This document shows, piece by piece, positions 41,927-54,800 of a stretch of DNA of 64,000 nt. Location of the stretch: contig NC_036458.1 in assembly GCF_002775205.1 (NCBI RefSeq), forward strand, positions 1,079,483 through 1,143,482. The letters are read 5' to 3'. Within the stretch, counting starts at the first letter, position 1; each line of letters starts with the position of its first letter. This stretch comes from Xiphophorus maculatus (lineage: Eukaryota > Chordata > Actinopteri > Cyprinodontiformes > Poeciliidae). The notes below the pieces were generated by a model. The model had not been told where the DNA came from and made no database searches. It saw only the letters and a program-made list of their open reading frames with translations. The translations under genes and the position numbers were made by a program.

Positions 41927-44755
41927 ATGGACCCTACATGGACCACCACCATCCTGGTGGTTCCCTGCGTTGTGGTGCTAACCGCTGGATTTTTTTACCT
42001 CTATGGCGCCATTATCAGTCTGCTGTCTAAAACATCTGTACGGAATAAGGTGGTGGTAATAACGGACGCTTTATCTGGGCTGGGAAAAGGTAAGGCAGAC
42101 ATAAAACATTCCCGTCTTTGAAGGCTGGCTTAAATGTTCCAGTTTTTTCTGTTTCTGGTGCAAAGAGTGCGCAGGTGTTTTCCACAGAGGAGGATCCAGG
42201 CTGATCCTCTGTGGGAAAAGCTGGGAGAAGCTGGAAGGACTTGCAGATGAACTGGAAAACGCTTCAGATCCTACAGCAGTAAGTAGAATCAGCAAGAAAC
42301 AAGAAAGAAAAAATATTAATAAATGGTGTAAAGCAGCGATTCTCAAACTGCAGATAGCATTAGCTTCTGGACGGAAACCGACACAGAAAGCTACAAAATA
42401 AACTTGTAAATGCTTTTTCTAATTCTTATTCACTATTCAATCATTTTCTTTTACATTCATTTAGCATAATTTCTGCCTCATAACTTCTGATTTTAATCAT
42501 CCAGGTCTTGGAGAGGTTTGCAGCAGTTTCCTCTTTTTCTGGACAGAAACTTCCCCATTTTGCGCTTGAGGAGCAAAGCAGCTTAATAAATTTGTTTCTT
42601 CTTTCTAATCAAGATTGTTTGCATAAAATGTGCTAAAAATAACTGTCAGTATTTACCCTGTAGTCTTTGTATGTTCAGATGACTGTTTTATTTGTTTTTA
42701 TTGGTGATTACTTTTATCTGTCCTTATGTTTGCATTGTTACATGTTGAATTTTAATCTCACTGTATGTTTTGGGGACTACAGGTGGAAATTAGCCTCCGT
42801 AGCTACAACCTGCTACAGTATATCTCTCCTTCACTGGTTAATGTATGTCCAGTTAGAAATAACATTTTAAACAATTATCTTATCCAATATTTTTAGTAAT
42901 TATTGGTAAACAAATTACATTTTATGATAAAATATTATTAGATTTTTTTTCTTCTCGCTTTCCATTCAGTTTTCTAAAGCCCGCAGCGCCCTCTGGTGGC
43001 CTCCCACAGTAATGCACAGGAAGACGTCAGATTTGATCTGCTTTTATTGTTTTCAGGTTCTAAATGTTTCTAAAGTTTGACAGTCCTGCAGATATTATTG
43101 TGGCAGTAAAGTTTTGAGTCTGTGGACTCTAACATTCAGTGAATACACAATAAACTGCAACATTTAACTTAAAACAATTCATCTACAGAGAAACGGTGTA
43201 GAGGTATTTTTTCTGGACCTCAGAAAAAGAGCTGAGTTGTGAATTTTTTAGCTCATGAAACTTACCACTGAGTTGTGTCCTCGTCCTCAGACTTTCCCTC
43301 CAAAGCTTGTGCTGCTGGACTTTGGAGACATGGACAGCATGGCGGCGGCGGTGGCTGAGGTTCTGGACTGCTACGGCTGCTTGGACATCCTCATCTTCAA
43401 CAGCAGCATGAAGGTCAAGGCTCCGGCGCAGAGTCTGTCTCTGGAGACGGACAAGCTCCTCATGGACAACAACTACTTTGGACCCATCACTTTGGCTAAA
43501 GGTAGCTGACTGGAACATGTTTAACTTAATTTTTATTTTGTTTCTATGACGATGTGACGTCTGTTTCAGGTGTGCTGCCCTCCATGGTCTCCAGGAGGAG
43601 CGGTCACCTGCTGCTGGTCAACAGCATCCAGGGGAAAATCGCCGTGCCTTTCCGCACCGCGTGTGAGTTGGAAATAAAAGATTAACTCAGAGTGTTACTT
43701 CATAAGGCATTCACAAAGACGAGCCAGCTAGTGTAAAAACATAAAGCTGTTTCTCACCGGTTCCAACATCATAATCAGTTATGAAAATCATATTCATTGT
43801 AGCAGCTCCTCATAAAGTTTCAGATTGTTTCCAACCTTACTGTGACAAATATCTTAATTAATAACGCTGTTATTCAAATTAGTCACAATTTTCAAGGTTT
43901 GGTGTAGAAAAAGCAACACCAACAGAACATGATGAAACACGGTGGTGGCAGCATCATGCTCTGCTTTGTCAGTGTGGAAGATGAGTGATTTTTCCCCAAC
44001 ATTACACAGAGCATAAGAATGCGTTAAAATAAACTATTCCGTAGAAGACAGAGTCCAGAACAAACCGGCGGTCCAACATCAGAACGTTGGATTGACTTAT
44101 TGACTTTTCTCTTCTAATAGATTCACTTGTTTTGTTTTTTCAGCTGAATAATACAGAATAAATTCATATTAAAGGTTAAAATTATTCAAAAAGCTTCAGT
44201 TTCAAAAGAGACTTTTTTAGAGACGTAGGTGTCGCGGGTTTGCATGGGAATCCGGTTATGTCCTAGTTAAAGTTTGCTTCATGAAAACCTGCCAGTTTTG
44301 GTCGGAGGTTTGGATTCGAGGTTTTTTTCCAGACGCAGCTTCCAAACATGCAGTCCAGGCGTTTTTTGACTGCCTGAGAGCCGAGGTGGAGGAGTTCGGC
44401 GTCTCCGTCAGCACCGTCAACCACACCTTCATCAGCTGCTCCGCGGCGCCGGCCTCGACGTCCCTGCTGTGGCCCCGTGAGTAAAATCAGAGGTTCAAAC
44501 CCAAACCGTGTTTAGGTTTAGAGGTTGAAGGTCTGTGTTGTGTCTGCAGTGCTGTTCAGCAGGAAGCCAGGCGGCGTTTCTCCAGACGAGGTCACCGCTG
44601 AGATCATCAGGACGCTGAACAACAAGAGGAAAGAAGTGCTAATCGCTCCCTCGCTTCCCAAGATGGCCATTTATGCCAGATCGTTCTTCCCCAACGTTTT
44701 CTTCGCTGTGATGGCTGCAGGCGTGAAAAACTCTGCTGCCTCTGAGAACATGTGA
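41927..44755 (+). CDS. dhrs7c: dhrs7c: dehydrogenase/reductase (SDR family) member 7C, 309 aa, 6 exons
   Basis: SR/ER-membrane short-chain dehydrogenase of heart and skeletal muscle; mammalian reports link it to retinol oxidation and calcium handling. Exons: 41927-42089, 42166-42278, 43291-43501, 43570-43662, 44333-44476, 44550-44755. All introns are GT-AG, phases join, 930 nt. Seen: N-terminal hydrophobic anchor (TILVVPCVVVLTAGFFYLY, residues 8-26); cofactor fold KVVVITDALSGLGKECA, where the usual TGxxxGIG is TDALSGLGK; VLLDFGD; the NNAG position reads FNSSM; the catalytic Ser region LLVNSIQG; active-site YAASK formed across the exon 4/5 junction. Conserved FFDCLRAEVEEFG follows. Human protein is about 312 aa, so this is full length. 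Start chosen by homology and the hydrophobic N-terminus. Confidence 0.95.
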
Positions 44756-45637
44756 AGATCAGCGACCTTTTAATTAAGGTTATTAACAATTGATGGCTGA
44801 AAATGACATGAAATCGTTTTACCACTCTGAGACGACCTGCTCCATCCTGACATCATTAACCCTCGTTTAGAATCCGGTCTGATCATTGGTCTGATTTAGG
44901 GGAGGTTCTCCTGCTTTAATTTCTAGCTTGTTATTGCTATTATGATGTAATAACTGCCTTTACTGTTTGGTGTCTCAAATAAGAATAATGTAAAAATGCT
45001 GCTCAGCATTTTGTGTAAAATGGTTCAACTGGTTCCCATCATTTATGTCTATTTTTACCTTGACTGGGTACAAACATGATTCATATACACTGCAAGTATT
45101 TAAACTAAACATATGTTACAACTTTCTCAGATTGCAAAAGATAAATGAAGGTGATGACAATTATATCTTATCAAATGTATTTAAGATAACTAAATAAATC
45201 TCTAAATTTAAATCAAAAGCCTCTTGTTTTAGTTTAAGCAATATTTTATACCTATACACACATTTTAGATTTTTTTTAAACAGAACAAATGAAAGTTTTT
45301 CTTTTTCTTTCATTTTTAAGTCAATTTTGTTTTGATTAAAAATAAAAAACTTTAATAAAGATCAAATTACTAATTTTAATTCAAACATATCATGTTTAAG
45401 TTTGTATTGAGATTGATTCATTTTATTCTTTAGAGTCAAATATAAAAACATGCTATTTTTTCTTCATTTAAGGTGAACATTTATAAGAGTATTTTAGATC
45501 TTGTTTCATTTATTTCAATTTCCAGGTTACACATTAATATAGAATTTTATTTTTTTAAATTACGGATTGTTTCTATTTATTCAGTGTGATTTTATATATC
45601 CATCCATCCATCTTCCGCTTATCCGGGGTCGGGTCGC

Positions 45638-45694
45638 GGGGAGAGGGAAGTCTGGGCCTCCCTTCAGAAGGGAGGCCCAGACTTCCCTCTCCCC
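45638..45694. repeat. Perfect 27-bp hairpin with a 3-nt loop
   Basis: GGGGAGAGGGAAGTCTGGGC... is followed by loop CAG and its exact complement, inside the dispersed CATCCATCCATCTTCCGC repeat. No mismatch was found when read base by base. Confidence 0.95.
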
Positions 45695-45702
45695 AGCCAC
45701 TT

Positions 45703-45776
45703 TATGTAATATATAAAATATATATTTTATATATATATGTCTTATATATAAAATATATATTTTATATATTACATAT
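45703..45776. repeat. AT-only inverted repeat, about 32-bp arms
   Basis: TATGTAATATATAAAATATA... and its complement are separated by a short ATATGTCTT-like loop. The arms are perfect. It starts only 9 nt after the GC-rich hairpin. Confidence 0.9.
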
Positions 45777-45897
45777 AGAAATATCTGTCATAGTTTGTAA
45801 ATATACAATATTTTGGAGGTCAAAAGTACATCACGATGATTTCTGCGTGTTTGCGCCCTCTGGCGGACAAACTGCAGAACGACTACTTTTGACCACA

Positions 45898-45911
45898 CTG
45901 CGCATGTGCAG
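45898..45911 (+). promoter_or_regulatory. natd1: NRF-1-like site before natd1
   Basis: CTGCGCATGTGCAG lies 20 nt upstream of the start codon, one mismatch from the NRF-1 consensus YGCGCAYGCGCR. A TATA box is not evident. Function inferred. Confidence 0.4.
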
Positions 45912-45930
45912 TGTGTTTGTACCGCGTTAA

Positions 45931-47317
45931 ATGGCTTTAAAAATAACTTCTAGACTCTTTGGACTGACTCGCCGGGTCGTTTCCTGCCATACCGCCTCCT
46001 CCAGCTGCAGCGGACGGTTTAAAGTCCAACATGACCGACAGAACCGACGCTTCACGGTCACTACGGGCAGCAGCGGCGAAGGTAAACTCTCAGCCGGAGA
46101 GAAGGCCCTACAGCCGGGGTAGATCCACCAGGAGAGCCCCGGGTCCACTTCGGGCCTCACGAAACATATGGATTAAATAATCTCCAATAGAAACATTCAT
46201 ATTTTTATTCCCGCCGCTAAATTTAATCTGTTGTTTTCATATAGAATTCAGCCGAATTACGTTTAGATTTATGTAATTTTAAGCTACCGTCTGTTTTAAC
46301 AACTTATGTCCAAGCAAAGTCTGTTAAACTAACCGGGTCAACCCGAATAATGGTTCGGCTGATACATGAGAGGCATATAGCAGATATTTCAATGCATTTT
46401 GTGGACAAAAGAAGCACAGCTAGTAGATTATTATTTTGGATCTAATCTAAATGAGCATTAAAGGTTAAACCTTCATAGAATAGATTTAGTTCTGTACACT
46501 GCAAAAACACAACATCTTACAACTAGACCAAGAATTCCTGGTCTAGTTTTAAGTGCAAATATCTTAGTACATTTAAAATGGGACAAAACTAACAAGCAAC
46601 TTTCCAGCAAGAAATATGAGCTTGGTTAAGTCAGTAACTTCATAATATTGATGAAAAAAACTAGTTTCACTGGCAGATTATTTCACTAATATATTTTCAC
46701 ATTTTATAAGTGGAACTAGTACTTTTAAAATCTATATAAAGCAATTGCTGACATAAAACCAGCTCCTATTTCTTTCTGAAAAGTTTGTAGTAAGTTAGTT
46801 TTGTCCTTTTTCTAGTGCACTGAGGTATTTAGAATAGAATTCAACTTTCTATTCTATTCTATTTGCACTATAACCCAAAATTACCTGGTAAAATTTCTTT
46901 GTGCAGTGTCAGGTCTGTTTGGGTTTTTTAATGAAATCATTATTTATCTGTTTTTATTGACAGTATTGCTGCACATTGACCCAGTGAAGTGTGTGTTTCT
47001 GTTCTCCAGGGGACAGTGAATGCGCCGTGCTGTGCTACAGGTTCACCGGGCAGAAGGAGGTGGACCTGATGTCCACTTTCGTTCCTGAAACGTTTCGAGG
47101 CCAAGGCATTGCTGCTGCCCTGTCCCAGGTAAACTCTACAGCCTGGGTTCTGTCAGGAAGATTTTCAGTGTGGCTCCTCTGATTTCCTGTCTTGCAGGCA
47201 GCCCTGGACTTCCTGCTGGAGGAGAAGCTAAAGGCTCGAGTCTCCTGCTGGTACATAAAGAAATACATTGATGAGCAGCCGGAGCAGCAGCAGTATAAAG
47301 ACTTCATTATCTCCTGA
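45931..47317 (+). CDS. natd1: natd1: N-acetyltransferase domain-containing protein 1, 129 aa, 3 exons
   Basis: Small GNAT-like protein related to the YjdJ/Gtlf3b family; the substrate is not known to me. Exons: 45931-46081, 47010-47128, 47198-47317, all GT-AG and in phase (390 nt). Seen: FKVQHDRQNRRFTV (matching the family VEHDRRRRQFTV), the hydrophobic CAVLCYRFTGQKEVDLMST strand pair, the acetyl-CoA loop region VPETFRGQGIAAALSQAALD (RGQGIA in the Q/RxxGxG/A position), and CWYIKKYID near the end. The N-terminal 25 residues (MALKITSRLFGLTRR) are basic and free of acidic residues, like a mitochondrial targeting peptide, and unlike the short N-terminus I recall for the human protein (about 113 aa). 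Confidence 0.93.
46497..46908. mobile_element. Nonautonomous element (CACTGCAAAAACA family) in natd1 intron 1
   Basis: CACTGCAAAAACACAACATC at the left and the complement CACTGCACAAAGAAATTTTACC at the right. A short ACCAAGAATTCCTGGTCTAG palindrome lies near the left end. The body is shared with 39733-40093. Confidence 0.7.
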
Positions 47318-48410
47318 CTGCAGCCGATTACTTCATAATCTGCACTTCAAGTGAGATCTGAATCAACTCTTCAGGACCAGTAATGTGTTGAAGCATACTT
47401 AGAAAATCTCTGCAATTCTTTTCTAATTTATTCAAATATTTATACAATTTATTCTTGTTTGTAAGATTAAAATTAATTAAAAACACAAAATCAAAGCACA
47501 TTTTCATTATTAGAGGCAGAAATGATTTGCTAAAAACCAACAGGAAGTGCAGCTGTTGTCACTTTTCATGTAAAGGAAAATGGCCGCCCCTTACTAAAGC
47601 TTTCACATCATATAAAAACTAAACTAAAAGTTTCTGTTCTGATTTTATATAACAAACCAGCACAATGTAGAGCATAATTATAAACTTACTGTTTTCAACA
47701 TTTACAACTAAGAACTTGAGTAGTGTGACATAAAAATACATGTAGCTCCTTTACTCTGATGCCCCTAAATAAAACCCAGAAGTCATGAAATGAGTAAAAA
47801 GGGAGAAGGAGCCAAACCCTGTGAAACATGGCGGTGGATGCATCATGCAGTGGGATGTTTTTCTAAAAGTAATGCAGCTCAACAGAAAGTCACTCCACAC
47901 TTTTCAGATTGGTTAAAAAAATTTGTGGCGTTTGGGGGAAATGTTACACAGGAGCTCGATGGATTCAACATGTTAGAATGAAGCTAAACTTTTTATTTAC
48001 GGTGCTGCTGTGAAAAAACTAAATCAAACTTCCTCCTGCTACTTCCTGTGTCTTTGTCGTTTTCTCCAGTAGTAACATCCGGCTGTTGATCACATGACTG
48101 ACGCCGAACATTTTTCAAAATGCATAAATTTTAATATGGCTGAAAATTCACTTCACCATAAAGCAAAAGGTTATTTAATTGAAAAACATTTTGTTTTAAA
48201 TTAGCGTGAATTTAAATTTGGTGAATTTATTTGAGTAATTTTAAGTTGCGTAATGTTGTGGTTAAAGGAAGGTGTGGTCGTTTCTGCAGTGTCACAGTTA
48301 TTGACCCAAATATTGAATTTCGACCCAGATTCTCCTGAGTGCTTCCGTTTGAGCATTTCCATAGGAGCTCCATGAAAGAAGACAGAAGTCGTCGTTTCTT
48401 TTCTCCTGCC

Positions 48411-48416
48411 TTTATT
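48411..48416 (-). terminator. map2k4: Candidate poly(A) signal of map2k4
   Basis: AATAAA on the minus strand about 400 nt past the stop. It would give a short 3' UTR that includes a (CA)n tract. Confidence 0.45.
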
Positions 48417-48615
48417 CATTCATCAGCATGGCGCGTCCTGCAGGCCTGAACGCATCGCGGCGTTCAGGCGTCACACAGGTGGAGCAGGTGGAGCAGGTAA
48501 CAGGTAACGGCCAGGATGAGTCCAGTCCACATCATTTTGGTTCCATAAATACAATTTCCACATAATTTTTCCTGGACGTCACTGATACCAACAACGGCTG
48601 ACTGATCCAGCTCCT

Positions 48616-48616
<1 letters not shown>

Positions 48617-48667
<51 letters not shown>
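48617..48667. repeat. (GT)n microsatellite
   Basis: About 25 GT dinucleotides, read as (CA)n in the map2k4 3' UTR. Likely polymorphic. Confidence 0.97.
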
Positions 48668-48668
<1 letters not shown>

Positions 48669-48817
48669 AGAACAGAGAAACAGAAGTGTGGGAATATATA
48701 CAGTCTGGACCGTAATGGTGCTTTTTTTCTCTTAACACTGCAATAAGGGGACCAAGCAATTTTACACAAAGATTTGTTGCTGCGTTTGTTTCTGTCGGAT
48801 CGTTTCCTGACCGGCTT

Positions 48818-51800
48818 TCACTCCATGTATGTGGGGGAGCTGGGAGAGGCCGGCATCTGATCCAGGATCCTGCAGACGTATCCGGCCACGTCCACAGAGC
48901 GCTCCTCGTACATCTGAATGAACGGGTCTCTCTGGAGGTTAAGGAAAATAAAGGAATGAAAACGAATTCTAACCATGTCTACAGTTTAAATAAAGCTAAA
49001 CCTACCAGCAGCTCTCTGTACTTTGGCCTCTTGGATTCATCCTTTGTAAGGCTGGAAATGACAAAGAAAAGCTGCAGTTCCCATCTGTGTCCAGCAGAGG
49101 GCAGAAGCGGTTGCTGTGTTTCAGTTTTCTCACCACACGTTGACAAAGGAGATGAACTTCGGGGAGAAGCGCCTCTCGTCTGAGTTGCTGAGCTGCGGCG
49201 GATCTCCTCTCACCACCTGAGTCAGCTGGTCGAACACGCTGTTCCACTTCGGGTAGGGGAACCGTCCTGTGGCCAGCTCATACTGACACACACACACACA
49301 CTGCATTGTTATTATATTTAATAAGGTTTATTGCATAAGAGCCCCAGTAAAACAAACTTTAATCGGATTCAATATAAAGATATTATAATGTAGGGAGATG
49401 TTTTCCTTCTAACATCCAGTTCTGAGAACTGAAACCGTTTATGGACAAAAGAATGAGGACAAACAGACGGATGGTTGATTATTGGATTAATGGGTAAATG
49501 AATGTTTTTGTGATGGTTTCATGTTGTGAATGAAACGTCATCTCAGATTAGTTTTGTTGCCATAAAGCATCAGGAAGTTGAAGCTGATCAGATTTCAGGA
49601 TAATCTGATTATTTCACCCAGCAGAGAATCTGCCATCAGAAACCAACAATCAGCTGCAGACGATCCCTGAGCGTGGCGGTGTGGCCACAACAGAAACTGA
49701 TCGTTTGAACTGACAGTGAGCTGCTGGACCAGCTCTGGTTCTACCCCAGCAGCTCTCTGGGAGCAGGAAAGCAGGATAAACTCACCAGTGTGATTCCCAA
49801 ACTCCAGACGTCGGAGCGGACGTCGTAGCCCTGCCTGGAGGCGCTGGGGTCGATCCGCTCCGGCTGGAGAAACATCACAAACACAAACACGGTCAATCCT
49901 GGGAAAGACAAGATTTTACATTATTCTGGACTTTGGGAAGCAGGCGATATGATTTATGAGCAGAAAGGTTTTCATCTGCAGCCCGCAGGATGCCTCATCC
50001 TCTCAGTCACATGCAGCTCCGTCCTCATTCTGCAGAGCAGATGCAGCTGAGAAACTGAGCGCAGGAAGCGCCTCACTGGCCTAGTTAAAGGCCTGAAATA
50101 GCTGCTGAGGTCAGCCAGCAGATCCAGCTGCTCTGCACGGCTGCAAGGAGTCGAACTTCTGATCACTGCGAATAAAACCAAGATAATATCTGATCTGTTT
50201 TGTTTATGCTTTATGGATCTGGTTCTGTGTCGACCCGATCTGCAGATCCAGACGGAGTCAAGCAGCTTTAACTGAATCCATTGATCATCAGACTAAAGTA
50301 TCAAACACATTTTAAACCTTTAAACCAGTCCGGCTGTCTGATGCCCAGATGGATTTCTGCTGTTGTTCCGACCAAAAATTACTGATTTTGTGGCAATTTA
50401 AAAAAAAATTATTTCAAAGTTTAAATCTAACTTTGATTTTACAAAAAAGTTTAAATTGCTGCACATCATCCTCCAAAAAACAATAATAATAAATAAACCA
50501 AGATTTTAACATATTCAATATCTAAAATGTAAAGATTTTCAAATACCTTCCTAAAATATCCTTAATACAAACACATTCATGACAGAGGAGGGGTCAAAGG
50601 TCAAAGGAAGAACTCCATATGTCAACGTCTCAAAATGGTTTTTGTCGGCGTGCCGTGGTGGCGTAGCGGTTAGCGCGACCCGTATTTGGAGGCCTTCAGT
50701 CCTCGACGCGGCCGTCACAGGTTCGACTCCCAGACCCGACGACATTTGCCGCATGTCTTCCCCGTTTCCTGTCAGCCTGCTGTCATATAAGGGGCACTAG
50801 AGCCACAAAATACCCTGGAGGGGTAAAATAAAAAAAGGTTTTTGCAAATAAAGAAATAAATAAAAGGAAATTTTTACTGTTTAGACTTTAGAGAGACGAC
50901 GTAAACAGGAAGTTCATTAGGAGGTGAATGAAGGGGATTGGCTGAAATTCAGCCCAGTGGCAGCGATTGGTCAGAAAATAGGAAATACAGGAAATGGTCA
51001 TTCAATAGTTACAATCACAACTTCCTGTAGAGACAGGAAGTTTATGCTTTCTCCTCTTTCACTGCTGAAGGAGACTTTGAGTCTCAGAAAGTAGTTCAGG
51101 TTGATTTACTGCAGCTGAATTTAATAAATGTGGTTTTTATGGCAGGTAGTCGTTTACATTGTTATGTAATAACCTGATTTTTGTCTCAGTGAGTCTCTGA
51201 AATGAAAACGTGACTCTAAAGGAAGGAACAAAGTGTTACATCCACGGTTTGACTGCAGAGCTCCAACATTTCTAAATAAGTCAGCCGCCGGTCGGCACAC
51301 CTGGTGCCAGCTGGAAACAGGAAGCTGCTGCTGCTGGGATTCCTGCAGGCTGAGCTCAGCCGCCGCCGCGGAGCGGAGCGGAGCCGCTCTTTATCTTAAA
51401 TCTTTTAAAGTTCTGCTACTGATGATAATTTGATATGGATGTTTTAAAATATAAAGTATTTCCTCATCTGTCAAACTGAAAGCAAAATGCTGAAAATCCC
51501 TCATCTTATCGCAGCGGTAACACCTCCTATTTTTATTCTCATAAAACCTCGTTCTTGATTTATTACAATATTATTCTCTGATTATTTAGACCTTATTCTC
51601 ATAAGTTTGAGACTTTACTCTTGGATTATCATGACTTTATTCTGGTAACTTTAGGACTATTACTAGAATATAAAGAAAATAATTTTTGCTGAAACAGAAC
51701 CTCAGATAAAACTCTGTAGCTGGGGGCGTGCCGTGTTGGCGTAGCGGTTAGCGCGACCCGTATTTGGAGGCCTTCAGTCCTCGACGCGGCCGTCGCGGGT

Positions 51801-54800
51801 TTGACTCCCGGACCCGACGACATTTGCCGCATGTCTTCCCCCGTTTCCTGTCAGCCTGCTGTCATATAAGGGGCACTAGAGCCACAAAATACCCCCTGGA
51901 GGGGTAAAAAAAAAAAAACTCTGTAGCTGTTAAATGTCCAATCATCCAATAAAACACCTAGAAAATCACTGAATTTGGGAAAAATCCATAAAAACAATCT
52001 GCTTGTCTGATAAGTTGCAACAAAAGAAACTAAATAGTGGCCAACCACAGAATGACAGTTATAAAACATTGATGTTATTTAACAAGCAGAGCTCTGCAGC
52101 GGTTACTGACCGCCATGTACGGCCTGCAGCCGGCGTCTCTGGTTTTGGCGATGGAGTCCACCAGCTGGCCGCTGATGCCGAAGTCGCAGAGCTTTATGTT
52201 TCCGTTTCTGTCCAGCAGGATGTTGGACGGCTTGATGTCTGAGTGGAGAGACGGACGGTGAGCAGCGAAGAGCTAACGGCTGAAACCAGAGCAGATGGGA
52301 GCGCTTACCTCGGTGGATTATCTTCAAGTTTTCTTTTAAGTGGTTTAGTGCCTTCACAGTCTGCAGACCAAAACCAGAAGTTAGCAGATGAAATTTAATG
52401 AAAGCAAACAATAAAACACAGAAACAAACTTACAGCTAAAGTGATTTTTCCTAATATCTCCTCTGGAATCACGTCGTCTAACGAGCCGTATACAAACTTG
52501 TAAAATTTGTCTAACGAGGTAGCCATGAGCTCCATGCAGATCCAGCAATCCCCCTGAAACAAACACAGGACATCGGATCATCGGCAGGAAAAACAAATAA
52601 TATTTCTGTCCCAGAATGCGTCTGACCTCTCTGAACAGAGCGCCGTAGAACTGGACGATGTACGGACAGTCACTGCTTCTCATCACCACGTCCAGGTCCA
52701 TCAGCAGCTGCTTCTGCTCCTTCTCATCCACCGTCGACCGAATCCTCTGAGGAAAAACAAAACGGGTTTAATCTTCTGCTGCCGTCCGAGGAGCGGACAC
52801 AGCATCGATATAAATCAGTTTAAAACATGATATTAAAAATCTTTATTGCAGAAGATTTTTAATCTGGATGACAGAAATATTATTACTGCAGATTAAACAT
52901 GAAACTTAAATATAATCGATTATAAAGAAGAGGAAAAGATTTTTTTGTTTAGTTGGAGATGAATGTAGCTTTATGGATATTTTACAGGAGATAAGCTGCA
53001 TGATAAATTCACTGTACTGATATAATTTGGAAAGATTATAAGATGCGACATAAGTAGGCTCGATGAAATAAGCAATAAATCAAATAACCACAAAATAAAT
53101 TAAAACAAGCTCAAGAATTTCCATTAGAATGATTTTTATTTTCTCTCTTTCATCCAAAAACTGGATGATAAAAGTTTTCAGTTTGGTGTTTTATAAAGCA
53201 TTTTTATAGAGACTTTATAACTTATTTATTTAAAATATCTTCCAGCTCAGAGTTAAATGTTTATTAGAGTTTAAAGCTTATTAATCTTAATCAATAATGA
53301 AATGTTTTATTTCATTATTGTCCATCACTGGCCTCAAAATGACAAAATTATTGTTTATCATCATTTAATTTGTTATCAATGAGTAAAAATTAAATGTGTA
53401 ATTTAAGATGTTTTGTCTTATTCCTGCTGCTTTTGGAATCTAATATGGAAGTTTATGACTATTATTGAGATTTTTGATTTTCTTTTTAATTATTTTATTT
53501 TTGCTGTGACATTTTACTTGTTTGAAATAAATAAACATTTAATTTAATTTTTCCTAGCGTCGTTGGCTCACCTTCACGGCCATGATCATGTTGCTGGGCT
53601 TGTGCACCATCTTGTTGACGGAGCCGTAAGCCCCTCGGCCGATTTCGCCCAGATCCTTCAGATCCTCGGCGGTGAAGTCCCAGTGCTGCTCCGGGGAAAT
53701 CTTCAGCTTCCCCGAAGACTCGATGCTGTGAGTCCTCAGCCTCTCTCTGGTGAAACAACAGTCACTGAGCATCCCACACAGCCAGGTTTTTAACACTCGA
53801 AGGGCGCTCGCTCACATGTGTGGGTTCTGAAACGGAGGTCCGGCCGTGTTTAGGGAGAATCTGGTGGAGGGTTTGATGGACGGGTTGGCGAAGTTCAGCT
53901 TCAGCGCTTTGCGTTTACCTGAGCGGCAGGAGAAAGTTTTACAAACATAACAAACACAAAGAGCAGAGCAAAACGAAAAGCAGTCGTCCAAAAGGAAAAG
54001 TAGGAATGTTAAATATGCAAAAACCACAAAATGAGACAACAGAAGGATGAAAAGATGAGTACAGGAACATTTACTGAAACATATGGATGGAATGATTTCC
54101 AGAGAGAAGGGGCGCGAGAAGCAAAAAGCTACAGATCAGAAAAGTCATCAGCTAAAGATGATGCCGTTTAAAAACATTTCTAACATCAATAAAGACTAAA
54201 CTGTCATATAAGAATCAATACACTAAATATTAATATTTTAACTAAACTCTGAAAATAGTTTCTTGCTCCCATTGTTGCTACATTAGGATTCATTAAATAT
54301 ACATAAAATAATCATAAATCAGGAATATGAACTGTACTAACAGCTGAAAATGTTTTTAATTCTTGAAGTGTTCATTCATTCATTCACTGTGCAAACAAAA
54401 CGATTGAAACGAGTTTCAAATCAGCCATTAGCCACCAGCACTGCTAGCTAACTGCTCAACTAGCCACCAGCACTGCTAGCTAACTGCTCAACTAGCCACC
54501 AGCACTGCTAGCTAACTGCTCAACTAGCCACCAGCACTGCTAGCTAACTGCTCAACTAGCCACCAGCACTGTTAGCTAACCGCTCAACTAGCCACCAGCA
54601 CTGCTAGCTAACTGCTCAACTAGGCACCAGCACTGCTAGCTAACCGCTCAACTAGCCACCAGCACTGCTAGCTAACCGCTCTGCTAGCCACCAGCACTGC
54701 TAGCTTACCACTCTGCTAGCCACCAGCACTGCTAGCTAACCGCTCAACTAGCCACCAGCACTGCTAGCTAACCGCTCTGCTAGCCACCAGCACTGCTAGC

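Larger units (their letters stand above)
44756..45930. other. dhrs7c-natd1 intergenic region
   Basis: Contains the dhrs7c 3' UTR with possible poly(A) signals (AATAAA at 45193 and 45354), a decayed copy of the CACTGCAAA repeat (about 45088-45330), a CATCCATCCATCTTCCGCTT dispersed repeat at 45599, and two adjacent perfect hairpins. Confidence 0.6.
47318..48817. other. natd1-map2k4 convergent intergenic region
   Basis: Two 3' ends face each other here. 47820-47860 carries AAACATGGCGGTGGATGCAT, a Tc1-transposase-like relic (HGGG.IM.W), as does 43935-43965 (ACACGGTGGTGGCAGCATCA). A (GT)n tract lies at 48617-48667, within the predicted map2k4 3' UTR. No exon was seen. Confidence 0.55.

Noticed and set aside
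47790-47981. 63-codon ORF with ETWRWMHHAVGCF
   Set aside because: A decayed Tc1-transposase-like relic (the HGGGSIMLWGCF region) and not a gene.
50551-51832. Repeated minus-strand ORFs beginning MRQMSSG
   Set aside because: They are reverse translations of the two SINE copies.
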